From contig JARDYH010000005.1 in assembly GCA_029215795.1 (NCBI GenBank), forward strand, positions 158,435,814-158,499,813: a stretch of 64,000 nt of DNA, written 5' to 3'. Shown one piece after another: positions 45,784-55,240 of the stretch (positions are counted from its first letter, which is position 1; each line of letters begins with the position of its first letter). The DNA is from Anniella stebbinsi. Lineage: Eukaryota; Chordata; Lepidosauria; Squamata; Anniellidae. The translations under genes were made by a program, and so were the position numbers. The notes below the pieces were generated by a model. It saw nothing but the letters and a program-made list of their open reading frames with translations, had not been told where the DNA came from and did not search any database.

Positions 45784-46408
45784 TAGGGCCGGTAACAGAT
45801 CCAAATCTGGATTCTGAATACGGATCGGATCGGGGTGATCCAGACCTCCCTTATCTGGATCTGAACCGGATCAGGGGAGGTCCGGATCGTTCCGGACCGG
45901 ATTGTTCCGGATCATTCCGGAGATCTGGAGCCCATTGGCCTTCTAGGTCCCTTGGTGCCGGCTGCGCAGCTGGCACCCAGGGACACCAGGCCAGGGGTGA
46001 GTCCATTGGACTCACCACCATACCCCCACTTTCCCTACTTACCTGCTGCCTCATTGTCATCGCCATCGCCGTCCGCTGTCACCGTCCGCCGTCGCCATCT
46101 GCCGCTGCTTCCACTCTACTGAGAACCAGGCCGCGAGGCCTGGTTCTCAGTAGAGCGGAAGCAGCGGCAGCCAGCGGATGGCAGCAGCGGATGGCGGCAT
46201 TGATGACGAGGCAGCAGGTAAGCAGGGAGAGTGGGGGGAGGATGGTGAGTCCTTTTCCCCATAGACTTGCAAGTCTATGGGGAAAAGGAGGGTCTCCAGA
46301 TCTCAAATCCAGTTCCAGACCGGATCGGGGAGGTCCAGTCTGGTCCGGATTGAACCCGATCCAGATCGGCCATATCCGGACCAGATTGGGGGGCTGTTCA
46401 CAGCCCTA
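45784..46408. mobile_element. hAT-type non-autonomous element, GGTCCGGAT family
   Basis: TAGGGCCGGTAACAGATCC ... GGCTGTTCACAGCCCTA, flanked by TTACAAAC and TTACAAAT (7 of 8). Subterminal arrays are GGATCNGGAT/TCCGGA spellings rather than GGATCGG. It contains a perfect 40-bp palindrome (46250-46289) centred in CTTGCAAG, a shorter relative of the palindrome in the GATCGG elements. Confidence 0.88.
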
Positions 46409-46626
46409 TTACAAATCTGTAAGTGGAGCACCAACCAAGACTAGGACTGGGACTGTCCTACTGTTAAAGAAACCATAGATGATTCATGGTATGTATTTTA
46501 TTGGTAAACGTGCACATGCATCTAAAACAAGCAAACACTCTTTAAAAGCATTGAGCGAATTACAGTATTTGTTAGCGTAGCTCCTCACACCTTTGATGGC
46601 TCAGACATACCCTGAATGACCATGCA

Positions 46627-46945
46627 TAGGGTGACCATATGAAAAGGGGGACAGGGCTCCCGTAACTTTAACAGCTGTATAGAAATTGGAATTTCAGCAG
46701 GTGTCATTTGTATGCCCGCAGCACCTGGTGAAATTCCCTCTTCATCACAACAGTTAAAGCTGCAGGAGCCCCGCCCTCAGGGACCATATACAAAAGATGG
46801 CAGGGCTCCTTCAGCTTTAACTGTCATGATGGAGGGAATTTCACCAGGTGTTGCATGCATAGAAATGACACCTGCTGAAATTCCAATTTCTATACAACTG
46901 TTAAAGTTATGGGAGCCCTGTCCCCCTTTTCATATGGTCACCCTA
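46627..46945. mobile_element. Nested foldback MITE, copy F (duplicated with flank)
   Basis: TAGGGTGACCATATGAAAAG ... CTTTTCATATGGTCACCCTA. The left flank (ACCATGCA) does not match the right flank (GGCAGAGA). The right flank and the next ~110 bp match those of the copy at 50385-50701, so it was copied with its flank. Confidence 0.85.
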
Positions 46946-47060
46946 GGCAGAGAGACACTCGCACATAACCAATCTCCTGGCTCTCGGTAGTTACCTACTA
47001 TGATTCACAATCATTTCTCAAAAACTGCAAACATGTTTTCTTTCAAAAATTGCAAATGTG
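46946..47060 (+). repeat. Duplicated flank, copy 1
   Basis: GGCAGAGAGACAC ... CCAATCTCCTGGC ... TCGGTAGTTACCTACTATGA ... AAACATGTTTTCTTTCAAAAA, matching 50702-50815 closely. Confidence 0.85.
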
Positions 47061-47104
47061 TCATGCAATATATGAACAGGGGCTGAGCAATGCTTGAATC
47101 CTTC

Positions 47105-47195
47105 ATGCTCAAGGCAGTCTTCCCCAGCCTGACATGCCCTGTAGATGATAGGAGTTGTAGTCCAAATCATCTGGAGAGCACCAGGTTGGGGAAGG
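47105..47195. mobile_element. Small foldback MITE (TTGTAGTCC family)
   Basis: CAGTCTTCCCCAGCCTG ... GGAGTTGTAGTCCAAATCAT ... GGTTGGGGAAGGCTG. Inverted ends; family members at 47735, 49160, 49487, 58865 and 63205. Confidence 0.6.
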
Positions 47196-47734
47196 CTGCT
47201 TGGCGGTGGGGGTGGCAATCATTCACCCTTACGCTGGATCAAGGTGTCAAGATCAAGGCACAGCTGGGATATCAAAACCCTGCTTCGTTATTAATTACAT
47301 GATGCTGCCAGGCCCTGAACATGCAATCACACAGCTAATTGTGCCTAATAAAACTTTCCTTTCCTGGAGGATATTAGTCTAACAGCCCAGGTGAGAGCGG
47401 CAAATTAGAGAACAAACAGCAGCCCTGAGGCTTGCGTGGGCCGGGGAGGGTGTCGTGTAGTCAACAGATCTGTGTAGCAGTGAAGCATTGGGATTAAGCA
47501 GCGGCAGTTGACGCAAGGCAGGGCTGCTCATTAGGAGCATTAACAGGTGTCTGGCTGGCTTTTGACTGTACCAGCATTTGCAAAGCAGGCTGGCAGTGAA
47601 TCACATGCACTGGCGCAATGAGTCTTATTTAAAGTATCTGTAATCTGAGGGATGCCTAGCCTTCAACGACATGCTGTCCTGCAACCCAAGAATTGCAAGT
47701 TTCTCCATGGAGTTGTATGCCATAATTACAGATC
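47196..47734. other. No recognisable feature
   Basis: Unassigned sequence. Confidence 0.4.
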
Positions 47735-47890
47735 ATAGCAGCCTTCTCCAACTCTGCACTCTCCAGGTGTGTTGGACTAGGGCTCCCATCATCTCTGGCC
47801 AGCACAGTCAATGGGGTTGGGGTGCATCTGGGGTAATGGGAGTTGTAGTCCAACATATCTGGAAGGCATCAAGCTGGGGAAGGCTGTATT
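47735..47890. mobile_element. Small foldback MITE (TTGTAGTCC family)
   Basis: CAGCCTTCTCCAACTCTGC ... GTGTTGGACTAGGGCTCCC ... GGGAGTTGTAGTCCAACATA ... AGCTGGGGAAGGCTG. Foldback with inverted ends. Confidence 0.65.
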
Positions 47891-48510
47891 GCAGAATACA
47901 GTGTGTTGGATTCAGGTTTAAGGCACAATCCTAGGCATGCTTAGGCAGAAAAAAGATTGACAACTCAGCCAGCCATTCTGGGAATTGTAGTACTTTGTCA
48001 TACTTAGAGTAGAACCACTGAAACCATTTGGACATGACTAATTTAAGTCCCATTGATTTCAGTGGGTTTGCTCTAACTATGACTGGATCCAACCCACAGG
48101 AATTTCAGGTTTGTGTTTGGTGTCAAGGCGTTTGAAGAATTCAGGGGGGAATTTATTTATTTGTTTTATTTTATTTTATTTTATTTATTTATTTATTTTA
48201 TTCTACTCAAGGGAATTAGATTTGGCATTGATCATAGGATTGCCTCTAACAACCGGAACTCCACCTTCAGTTTTTCTGCCTTATCCCTGTAATATTTAGC
48301 AAGAAAACCAATATGATATGCCATAATCTTGATGCATGTTTCTTGAAATAAAAATTCTAAGGGAAAATAACAGAAATGAATCTGAAAATAGAATAAAAGG
48401 AAGGGATTGTTTGGAATAGATTCTTCGGGCTGGCTGATCATTTCCTTTTGTTAGAAGGGTTGCTGGTAAATAGTTCATAATGGTCGATTGCTGTTTTCTC
48501 AGTGGGATTG
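47891..48510. other. Short repeats and A/T-rich tract
   Basis: A diverged relative of the 751-819 hairpin at 47940-48000, and a TTTTA/TTTA microsatellite at 48150-48205. No gene. Confidence 0.45.
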
Positions 48511-48514
48511 CAAA

Positions 48515-48745
48515 GCCAGTGTGGTGTAGTGGCTAAAGTGTTGGGACTGGGAGTCGGGAGATCCAGGTTCTAGTCCCCATTCTGCCATGGGGACCCACTG
48601 GGTGACTTTGGGCCAGTCACAGTCTTTCAACCCAACCTACCTCACAGGGTTGTTGTTGTGAGGATAAAATGGAGAGGAGGATTATGTATGCCGCCTTGGG
48701 TTTCTTGGAGGAAAAAGGGTGGGATATAAATGCAACAATAAATAA
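48515..48745 (+). mobile_element. Sauria-type tRNA-derived SINE
   Basis: The head GCCAGTGTGGTGTAGTGGC has a usable RNA polymerase III A box (TGGCTAAAGTG), and the B box GGTTCTAGTCC (48566-48576) fits GGTTCNANNCC exactly. The body shows TGGGTGACTTTGGGCCAGTC and CCTACCTCACAGGGTTGTTG, and the tail GGGATATAAATGCAA resembles the BovB-type LINE end used by Sauria SINEs. This family is confined to squamate reptiles, making it the best organism marker in the window. Confidence 0.9.
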
Positions 48746-49159
48746 TACATAATAAATTGAATGGGTGGGAGATGATTAACAATCTCTTTGTATGTTTGAA
48801 GGAGATGAAGGGCTACTCCACATTTAGCAAAAATCCTGCAGCCTTACCGAGGCTTTATCTTCTGGAGTCTTTGCGGGTTTAACGATGGGCACATTACACA
48901 TGCTCCCTCCCTTGTTTTTGACAGTTTCTTCCCATAAGTGTCATTTATACTGCTAGTACATAGTGCTGCATTATTGCGCAATTTCAATTTATTACAGCAT
49001 TTTTGAGTTTTATGAAATTGAGGATTCCTGCTTGAAAACAGTGCGAGAAGCATTGGAGGTTGACAATGTCATGAAAAGGACCCCAAAAAGTCCGTGAGTG
49101 ACCAATCAGAAGCATGTAATAAATCACTGGTCTAGAGGAGCTCACCTTCTCCAAGGTCT

Positions 49160-49275
49160 GGTGGGTAACCCAGATATTGTTTGACTACAACTCCCATAAC
49201 CCCTTGACTGTTGGCTGGGGCAGATGGGAGATGCAGCCCAACAATATCTGGAGGGCTACAGGTTCCCCACCCCTG
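49160..49275. mobile_element. Small foldback MITE (TTGTAGTCC family)
   Basis: TTTGACTACAACTCCCATAA ... GGAGGGCTACAGG-TTCCCCACCCCTG; right terminus is hAT-like (CAGGGGTGGGGAACC on the minus strand). Confidence 0.65.
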
Positions 49276-49486
49276 ATCTAGTCCAATGCCCTGTTTAATG
49301 CAAGAATCTTGCTTTCTCCTCAAAGGAAACCAAGTTGTGTTGCTACTGGAACATCTCAATCCCATAGGACAGTGGACAGCATACCACAATATAATCATGA
49401 CCTTTTGTTGGGTTGAGAAAACCATTTTACTTGTTGGGTTTCCAGATTTGAAAGAATTAGCATTCTGGCCTAAACGTGTATTGTAT

Positions 49487-49620
49487 CGGGGTAGGCAACC
49501 TAGTGCCCTCCAGATGTTTGGGACTATGACTTTCATAACCCATGACCATTGGCCATGCTTGCTGGGGCAGATGGAGTTATAGTCCAAAACATCTGGAGGG
49601 CCCCAGGTTGCCTCCCCCTG
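49487..49620. mobile_element. Small hAT MITE (TTGTAGTCC family)
   Basis: CGGGGTAGGCAACCTAGTGC ... GCCCCAGGTTGCCTCCCCCTG. Flanks TATTGTAT and TATTATAG match at 6 of 8 bases, consistent with a hAT duplication. Confidence 0.72.
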
Positions 49621-50376
49621 TATTATAGCATAGTCTGCTGTTTGAGAGGAATGCAAGGATTAAGAAATTTCTGATACCAGTTCAAGGGCTTGGCCTCAAC
49701 GAAGGACAGAATCCTGATGTTGGATCTTCTTGGAATCACACTTGCCAGAGTCTGAGTTTGATGAGCCACAAATTGGGTTACAGCTCCCATCAGCAAGGAT
49801 GACAGTGGCTCCTTGTTTTGCTCTTGTCTTGGTCATCAAGGTAAGGAACTGGAGGTCCAAGGAGAAGAGTTGGGATGTTGATGGTGATTTGCCTATAAAT
49901 TATCTTTTCTGGAATAAAGACAAAGACATATTCTTCTTAGCAAAATGGAAGGTGGGGTCTCAGATCCAGAAACACAGATCCAGAGCAAACCACTGAGCTC
50001 AGTTCATGCAAGAGTTTCCCCTTAAAGACTTTGTAAGATCAAACATAAAGGATGCTTCTGAATCATGATCCTGGGCTGACTTGGAATACAAGGCCAAAAC
50101 ATAATTCTCAACTTTTTCATTATTTTATTATCATCTGTGCCTTTAACAGTTGCACGACAGGCAGAAATACAACAAATGTTGCAGTCTCATGTAGCATGGA
50201 GATGCAGAGGTGAAAACCCTATGTCTAAGGGGCATAATTCATTCCATTTTGTTGTGCAGTTTTCTTGTTCAAAAACAGAATGTGGAAGTTTTGGGCCCAA
50301 TGTTTTCATCCAACACTGAGGGGAGGGGGGAAGGTTTGAGGCTCATACAACAATGACAGTGACAAAAGGGTCTAAA
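49621..50376. other. No confirmed feature
   Basis: Contains a strong minus-strand acceptor (GTCTTTATTCCAG, AG at 49911-49910) directly before AAA AGA TAA. This would end the mucin-like protein in Lys-Arg-stop if used as its last exon. Otherwise unassigned. Confidence 0.3.
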
Positions 50377-50709
50377 GGCAGAGATAGGGTGGCCATACGG
50401 AAAGGACAGTGCTCCTGTATCTTTAACAGTTGTGTAGAAAGGGGAATTTCAGCAGGTGTCATTTGTATGCATGCAGCACCTAGTGAAATTCCCTCTTCAT
50501 CATAACAGTTAAAGCTGCAGGAGCCCTGCCCTCTTTTGTATCTGGTTACTCTAGTATAGCTCCAGCAGCTTTAACTGTCGTTATGAAGAGGGAATTTCAC
50601 CAGGTGCTGCATGCATACAAATGACACCTACTGAAATTCTCTTTTCTATACAACTGTTAAAGATACAGGAGCCCTGTCCTCCTTTCCATATGGTCACCCT
50701 AGGCAGAGA
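50377..50709. mobile_element. Nested foldback MITE, copy G
   Basis: Element 50385-50701 (TAGGGTGGCCATACGG ... CCATATGGTCACCCTA) with a perfect 8-bp duplication GGCAGAGA (50377-50384 and 50702-50709). This is the clearest evidence that the family belongs to the hAT superfamily rather than to the TA-duplicating mariners. Confidence 0.92.
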
Positions 50710-50815
50710 GACACACACGACCAATCTCCTGGCCCTCGGTAGTTACCTACTATGATTTATAATCGTTTCTCAAAAACTCCATACATGTTTTCTTTCAAAA
50801 ACTGCACATCTGTTT
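50702..50815 (+). repeat. Duplicated flank, copy 2 (probable source)
   Basis: Matches 46946-47060. Because the MITE here has target duplications on both sides, this is the likely original locus. Confidence 0.8.
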
Positions 50816-50939
50816 TCTTTCATGAGGATTATTATTTTTAAAATGAAAACAGAATCCCTGGAATTCTGCAGCACCTACCCTATTCAGCATAAGAATGCAC
50901 ATGCCAAGTTTCATATTACAATCACAACCATGCCAAACT

Positions 50940-51095
50940 CTTAAGGTGAACAGATGCAAAAGAGGAGAGGGCTCCTGCTCTTTTAGACATGTAGAAGAAG
51001 GACTCATGCATGCCACACCCTCTGAAGCACCGAAATCCCCTCTTCTACATGACTATTAAAAGGTGCAGGAGCCCTGCCCTCTTTTGTACATAAGA
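50940..51095. mobile_element. Diverged foldback MITE half
   Basis: AAGGTGAACAGATGCAAAAG ... CTGCCCTCTTTTGTACATA, with inverted TGTAGAAGAAGG/CCCTCTTCTACATG. A distant relative of the TAGGGTGACC family. Confidence 0.6.
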
Positions 51096-51440
51096 ACATA
51101 AGAAGAACCGTGCTGGGTCAGACAAAAGGCTGGTCTAGTCCAGCATTCTGTTCACACAATGGCCAACCAGGGCCAGATCTACACCAGGCAAGGTATGACA
51201 CTTTGAAAATGGTTTGAAAACTGTATATGGAGTGTGTTCTGGAGCCCAACAGTTGTCAATACCATTATAAACCACTTTAAAGCAGTAGTGTATATCCTGC
51301 CCTGGTGCCCCAACAAGAAGTCTACAAGCAGAACTTGAGTGTAACAGCCTCCTCCTGCTCATGTTCCCCAGAAACGGTCCCACAGAGCCATAGTGCCTCT
51401 GATACTGGAGGTAATATATAGCCATCATGACTAATAGCCT
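51096..51440 (-). mobile_element. CR1-type LINE 3' end, split by a small MITE
   Basis: ATAAGAACATAAGAAGAACC-GTGCTGGGTCAGAC is the inverted CR1-like tail. It is interrupted at about 51168-51304 by a small MITE (CAGGGCCAGATCTACACC ... AGTGTATATCCTGCCCTG) and continues with ATGTTCCCCAGAAACGG and GATACTGGAGGTAATATATAGCC. Confidence 0.75.
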
Positions 51441-51480
51441 TATCCTCCATGGGGATCTGACCACCCTACAATTTGTACAT

Positions 51481-51576
51481 CTCTCCTTTCGCAAGCATCT
51501 TGTTCCTTTACACCTATTATTTGGACCAATAAAGAAGGCAAGGGAGATAGTGTGATGAAAATGCCGCCAACACTGG
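51481..51576. repeat. ~95-bp local duplication, copy 1
   Basis: CTCTCCTTTCGCAAGCATCT ... CCAATAAAGAAGGCAAGGGA matches 53270-53365 at most positions. The other copy lies just 3' of the mucin-like gene's membrane exon. Confidence 0.75.
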
Positions 51577-51644
51577 TGCTCCCAAAGCTGGTGTTTCATC
51601 ATTCTGGAGCAACTCAGGAATCTGGATTCTTGGGCAAGCTAGAT

Positions 51645-53085
51645 GTAATGTTCAATAAGAACATAGGAAGAGCTGTGCTGGATCAGACCAAGAATCATAG
51701 AATCATAGAATCATAGAATCATAGAATAGTAGAGTTGGAAGGGGCCTATAAGGCCATCGAGTCCAACCCTCTGCTCAATGCAGGGATCCACCTTAAAGCA
51801 TCCCTGACAGATGGCTGCCCAGCTGTATCTTGAATGCGCCTAGTGTGAGAGACCCCACTACTTCCTTAGGTAATTGGTTCCATTGTCATACAGCTCTAAC
51901 AGTCAGGAAGTGTTTCCTAATGTCCAGCCTGAATCTGGCTTCCTGTAACTTAAGCCCATTCTTCCGTGTCCTGCACTCTGGGTTGATCTAGAAGAGATCC
52001 TGGCTCTCCTCTGTGTGACAACCTTTCAAGTATTTGAAGAGTGCTATCATGTCTCCCCTCAATCTTCTCTTCTACAGGCTAAACATGCCCAGTTCTTTCA
52101 ATCTCTCCTCACAGGGCTTTGTTTCCAGACCCCCTAATCATTTCCGTTGCCTCCACTGAACCTGCTCCAGCTTTTCTGCATCCTTTTAAAAGTGTGGTGC
52201 CTAGAACTGGACACAATAATCAAAATGGGGCCTAACCAGTGCCGAAGAGAGGGGAACCAGTACCTCGTGTGATCTGGCAGCCCAAAATAGCATTTGCTTT
52301 TTTTGCAGCCACATCACACTGTTGGCTCATATTCAGCTTGTGATCTACAACAATTCCAAGATCCTTCTCGCTTGTCGTATTGCTGAGACAAGTATCCCCC
52401 ATCTTGTAACTGTGCATTTGGTTTTTTTTTCCTAGGTGTAGAACTTGGCATTTATCCCTATTAAATTTCATTCTGTTGTTTTCAGCCCAGCACTCTAGTC
52501 TATCAAGATCACTTTGGAGTTTGTTTCTGACTTCCAGGGTATTAGTGATCCCACCCAATTTTGTGTCATCTGCAAATTTGATAAGCATTCCCTGTACCTC
52601 CTCGTCCAAATCATTAATAAAAATGTTGAAGAACACTGGACCCAGGACTGAGCCCTGCGGTACCCCGCTCGTAGTCCAGCACTCTGTTCACACAATGGTC
52701 AACCAGCTGTCAACCAGGGACCCACAACCAGGACACAAGTGCAACAGCACCCTCCCACCCATGTTCCCCAGCAACTGGTGTATAAAGGCTTACTGCTTCT
52801 GATACTGGAGAAAGCACATAGCATTGATAGTGTTCTCCTCCAGGAATTTATCCAACCCCCTTTTAAAGCCATCCAAATTGGTGGCCATCACTACATCCTG
52901 TAGAAGTGAGTTCCATAATTTAACTCTGCGCTGTGTGAAGAAGTCCTTCCTTTTATCTGTCCTGAATCTCCCACCAATCAGCTTCATGGGATGACCCCAT
53001 TGGGTTCTAGTATTATGGGAGAGGGAGAAAAATGTCTCCCTGTCCACTTTCTGTGCACCGTGCATGATTTTGTACACCTCTATGT
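51645..53085 (-). mobile_element. CR1-type LINE (octamer TATGTTCT tail) interrupted by another CR1
   Basis: The 3' end (AATAAGAACATAGGAAGAGC-TGTGCTGGATCAGACCAAG) at 51645-51694 and the rest at 52673-53085 form one element read on the minus strand. 52790-53077 encodes MYKIMHGAQKVDRETFFSLS ... RVKLWNSLLQDVVMATNLDG, a CR1-like C-terminus. The break is filled by the element at 51695-52672. Confidence 0.82.
51695..52672 (-). mobile_element. CR1 LINE with (ATTCTATG)n 3' end
   Basis: Starts with AATCATAG repeats, the inverse of the classic CR1 3' octamer ATTCTATG. The minus frame 52636-52232 reads FFNIFINDLDEEVQGMLIKF then ADDTKLGGITNT (FADD catalytic motif), DRLECWAENNRMKFNRDKCQ and VLHLGKKNQMHSY, typical CR1 reverse transcriptase. 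5'-truncated; inserted in a second CR1. Confidence 0.92.
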
Positions 53086-53105
53086 AGCAGCTTCCATGGT
53101 GGTGG

Positions 53106-53261
53106 CCATTGTGGTGGTGGTAGTGCAGATTCTCCCCAGGGACACTTGCCCATTCTTCACAGCTGCTGCTATTATCTTTTTTTTTTTTTTAAGTCACATC
53201 TATTTTCACCTTTGTGATCTAAATAGCTGGGAGGATCTAATATGTGACAATATTGTCCTAT
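53106..53261. other. Unassigned sequence beside CR1
   Basis: Contains a T-run (53177-53190); nothing else recognised. Confidence 0.4.
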
Positions 53262-53269
53262 CAGCCTTC

Positions 53270-53365
53270 TCTCCTTTCACAAGCATCTCGTTCCCTTACA
53301 CCTATTATTTGGGTCAATAAAGAAGGCGAGGGAGATACTGTGACGGAAATGCCCCCACAGCTAGT
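53270..53365. repeat. ~95-bp local duplication, copy 2
   Basis: CTCTCCTTTCACAAGCATCT ... TCAATAAAGAAGGCGAGGGA; see 51481-51576. Confidence 0.75.
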
Positions 53366-53461
53366 GTCTCCTCTGTGTCCTATAAACTTTACGCTTGGCT
53401 CTGGTGGAGTCATTAACCACCACTCCCACTGATCTGAACAAAGCTGAGATCCCCAATTTAC

Positions 53462-53586
53462 CGTGCAAAAGAAGCAGCAGCCAACGCAGCCTGCAGTGAC
53501 AACTGCTGTCACTGTTAATGAGATCAGAATGATCCCCCAGAACTTCAGTGGTTGCTCTGCTGGGCTGTGTGTTGTCTTCTCTGTTT
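53462..53586 (-). CDS. Mucin-like membrane protein, transmembrane exon
   Basis: Read on the minus strand. The acceptor TTTCCCTGCAG precedes 53586 and the donor ACG|GTAAAT follows 53462. Entering in phase 1 and leaving in phase 0, it encodes a Thr/Ser stalk (TEKTTHSPAEQPLK) and one strongly hydrophobic segment FWGIILISLTVTAVVTAG then CVGCCFFC, a typical single-pass helix with possible palmitoylation cysteines. The frame would read on into intron for ~70 codons, to a stop at 53261, if the donor were not used. The cytoplasmic end is therefore uncertain: a splice to the acceptor at 49910 would give only Lys-Arg-stop. Family not recognised; the topology is type I if joined to the two upstream exons. 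Confidence 0.62.
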
Positions 53587-53871
53587 CTGCAGGGAAAGAA
53601 GGTGAAGGGTGGTATTAGAAAGGCACTGGTCGATGCTGGCCTCTCTGTTATGGGCAGTTCTAAAGCAGAGGCCACTGCCAGGTGATCAGTTTGAACTTCC
53701 CCATATTTCTGGTTGACTGAGAGCCTTTCCCAATCTGGTGCCTTCCAGGATCTGCCTTGCCCAAGAGGAAAGGGCCTTCTGCGAGAAGGAGGGCCGGCTC
53801 AATTCATGTGGGGCACCAGTGACTAGATCAGTTGGGCCTCTCCATCACCATTTAGCTCTCTCTAACAGGGA

Positions 53872-54003
53872 TGGGTAGAAGGTACATCTCCAGACATTTT
53901 GGACGTCAACTCCCAGAAGCCCCTGACAGCATGGCCTATAATCAGGATTGCTAGGAGTTGAAGTCCAACACATCTGGACATCTACATTCTGCCCAACCGT
54001 ACT
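53872..54003. mobile_element. Small foldback MITE (TTGTAGTCC-like)
   Basis: GATGGGTAGAAGGTACATCTC ... GGACGTCAACTCCCAGAAGC ... GAGTTGAAGTCCAACACATC ... ATTCTGCCCAACC. Foldback in intron 2 region downstream of the Ser/Thr exon. Confidence 0.55.
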
Positions 54004-54103
54004 CAATACTGCAGATGCATAATCTGAAAAAATCCAACAGGACTTGATCTTCCATCATCTGCTGTTTGTTTCAGTTCTGTTACTATGTAAGCATCCTCCA
54101 TAC

Positions 54104-54313
54104 CTGGTGAGGTTGTATCCGTTGCAGCATTGGTTCCTGTCGATGTGGCTGCAGTGCTGCTTGTCGGGGATACGTTGGCATCACTTGTGCTTGATGACTG
54201 GGGGCCAGTAGTTGCCAGAGATGAAGCTGTGCTGATACGGTTGTCTGTGTTGCTGGTCCCTGCAGGTGGCGCACTAGGATTTGTTTTGGCGAAACTTCCT
54301 ATGTTGCTAGTGC
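54104..54313 (-). CDS. Mucin-like membrane protein, Ser/Thr-rich exon
   Basis: Minus strand, 210 nt. Acceptor CATTTATCAG before 54313 with a pyrimidine-rich tract; donor CCAG|GTATGG after 54104. It is phase 1 on both sides, so its 70 codons can be added or skipped without frame change, as is usual for extracellular modules. It reads GTSNIGSFAKTNPSAPPAGT, then repeats of Ser, Thr, Ala and Pro, ending STGTNAATDTTSP; about 32 of 70 residues are Ser or Thr. Expected to be heavily O-glycosylated. The first base completes the Gly codon begun by the signal-peptide exon, and the last base starts a Glu codon finished by the next exon. Confidence 0.62.
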
Positions 54314-54504
54314 CTGATAAATGGATGCCAATGACAGAGAAGTGAGGAAAACAAAACACATCCAAACAAGAAAGAGGAATCCAGCCAACAATTATTAAGT
54401 TGCCGATTCTTCCTGCTTTTTCATAATTATATCCTTCCCTTCTTCTTGCCCCATGGCATGCACATTCACAACCCATTTTGTGACAGCATAAGCCATTCAC
54501 AGTT

Positions 54505-54650
54505 GGCCTGTTCAGACAACCCGCTAAGCCATGATGGTTAAACATTTTGAGATAACTGTGATGGCTTAGCATGTTGTGTGTAGGCTGATTTCCCTAACCC
54601 TGGTGGCTACTTAATCATGGTTTAACCACCTTCACTAACTGTAGACCTTG
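54505..54650. mobile_element. Foldback MITE, CCTGTTCAG family, partial
   Basis: GCCTGTTCAGACAACCCGC-TAAGCCATGATGG ... CTTAGCATGTTGTGTG; related to 15776-15960. Confidence 0.6.
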
Positions 54651-54714
54651 GATGAAGTCCAGAGTATGAAAGAAATCTTCACGATCCTGCAGATGTGGCT
54701 CCCAGGCTAATCCT

Positions 54715-55090
54715 CTTTTATTTCTGTGCAGGGATAAGTATTTTTTTTAACATAAAGTGCAAATCCACCTCCCTTTCTATTTCTTCTGTTCTTTTTGAAG
54801 AAATTATACCTTCAGTTGCTTTATTCCAGTCATGGGAGTCATCCCACCAAGTTTCAGTTATACCTATCAAGTCGTTTTTGCCTTCATGTATTAAGAGTTC
54901 AAGTTTGTTCTGTTTGTTTCCCATGCGCTGGGCATTAATATAAACATTGAAGCCCATGTGCTTTGCAGTCTGGCTTCTTTCCTACATTGTTGTGAACACT
55001 ACTTTTGGGAGCAATTGGAGCTGTTCTCTCTGTTATGATGCATAAGCCTTCATCCATTGTTGTCTCAAATTTAATGTCTCCCATCCCCGT
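54715..55090 (-). mobile_element. CR1 LINE fragment, APE endonuclease region
   Basis: The minus frame reads VYINAQRMGNKQNKLELLIH then DLIGITETWWDDSHDWNKAT, the conserved DLIxITETWW motif of the CR1 apurinic-type endonuclease. Upstream codons on the same strand (to about 55090) fit the same protein. Lies in intron 1 of the mucin-like gene. Confidence 0.85.
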
Positions 55091-55240
55091 AGGATTCATC
55101 ACAACAATTCCCACTTCATCACAACAGATAGAGCTGCAGGAGCCCTGCCCTCTTTTGTATCTGGTCAGGAGGGCAGGGCTCCTGCAGCTTTAACTGTTGT
55201 GATAAAGAGGGAATTTCACCAGGTGCTGCGCGCAGACAAA
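55091..55240. mobile_element. Partial nested foldback MITE
   Basis: GGATTCATCACAACAATTCC ... GCCCTCTTTTGTATCTGGTC and its inverse GGGCAGGGCTCCTGCAGCTT ... GGTGCTGCGCGCAGAC. Only the centre of the element is left. Confidence 0.7.

Noticed and set aside
48515..48600. Functional tRNA gene
   Set aside because: A and B boxes are present, but no cloverleaf or anticodon arm closes; it is the head of a SINE.
49132..49656. 174-codon minus-strand frame
   Set aside because: Covers two foldback MITEs and their spacer; the translation reads through MITE inverted repeats.
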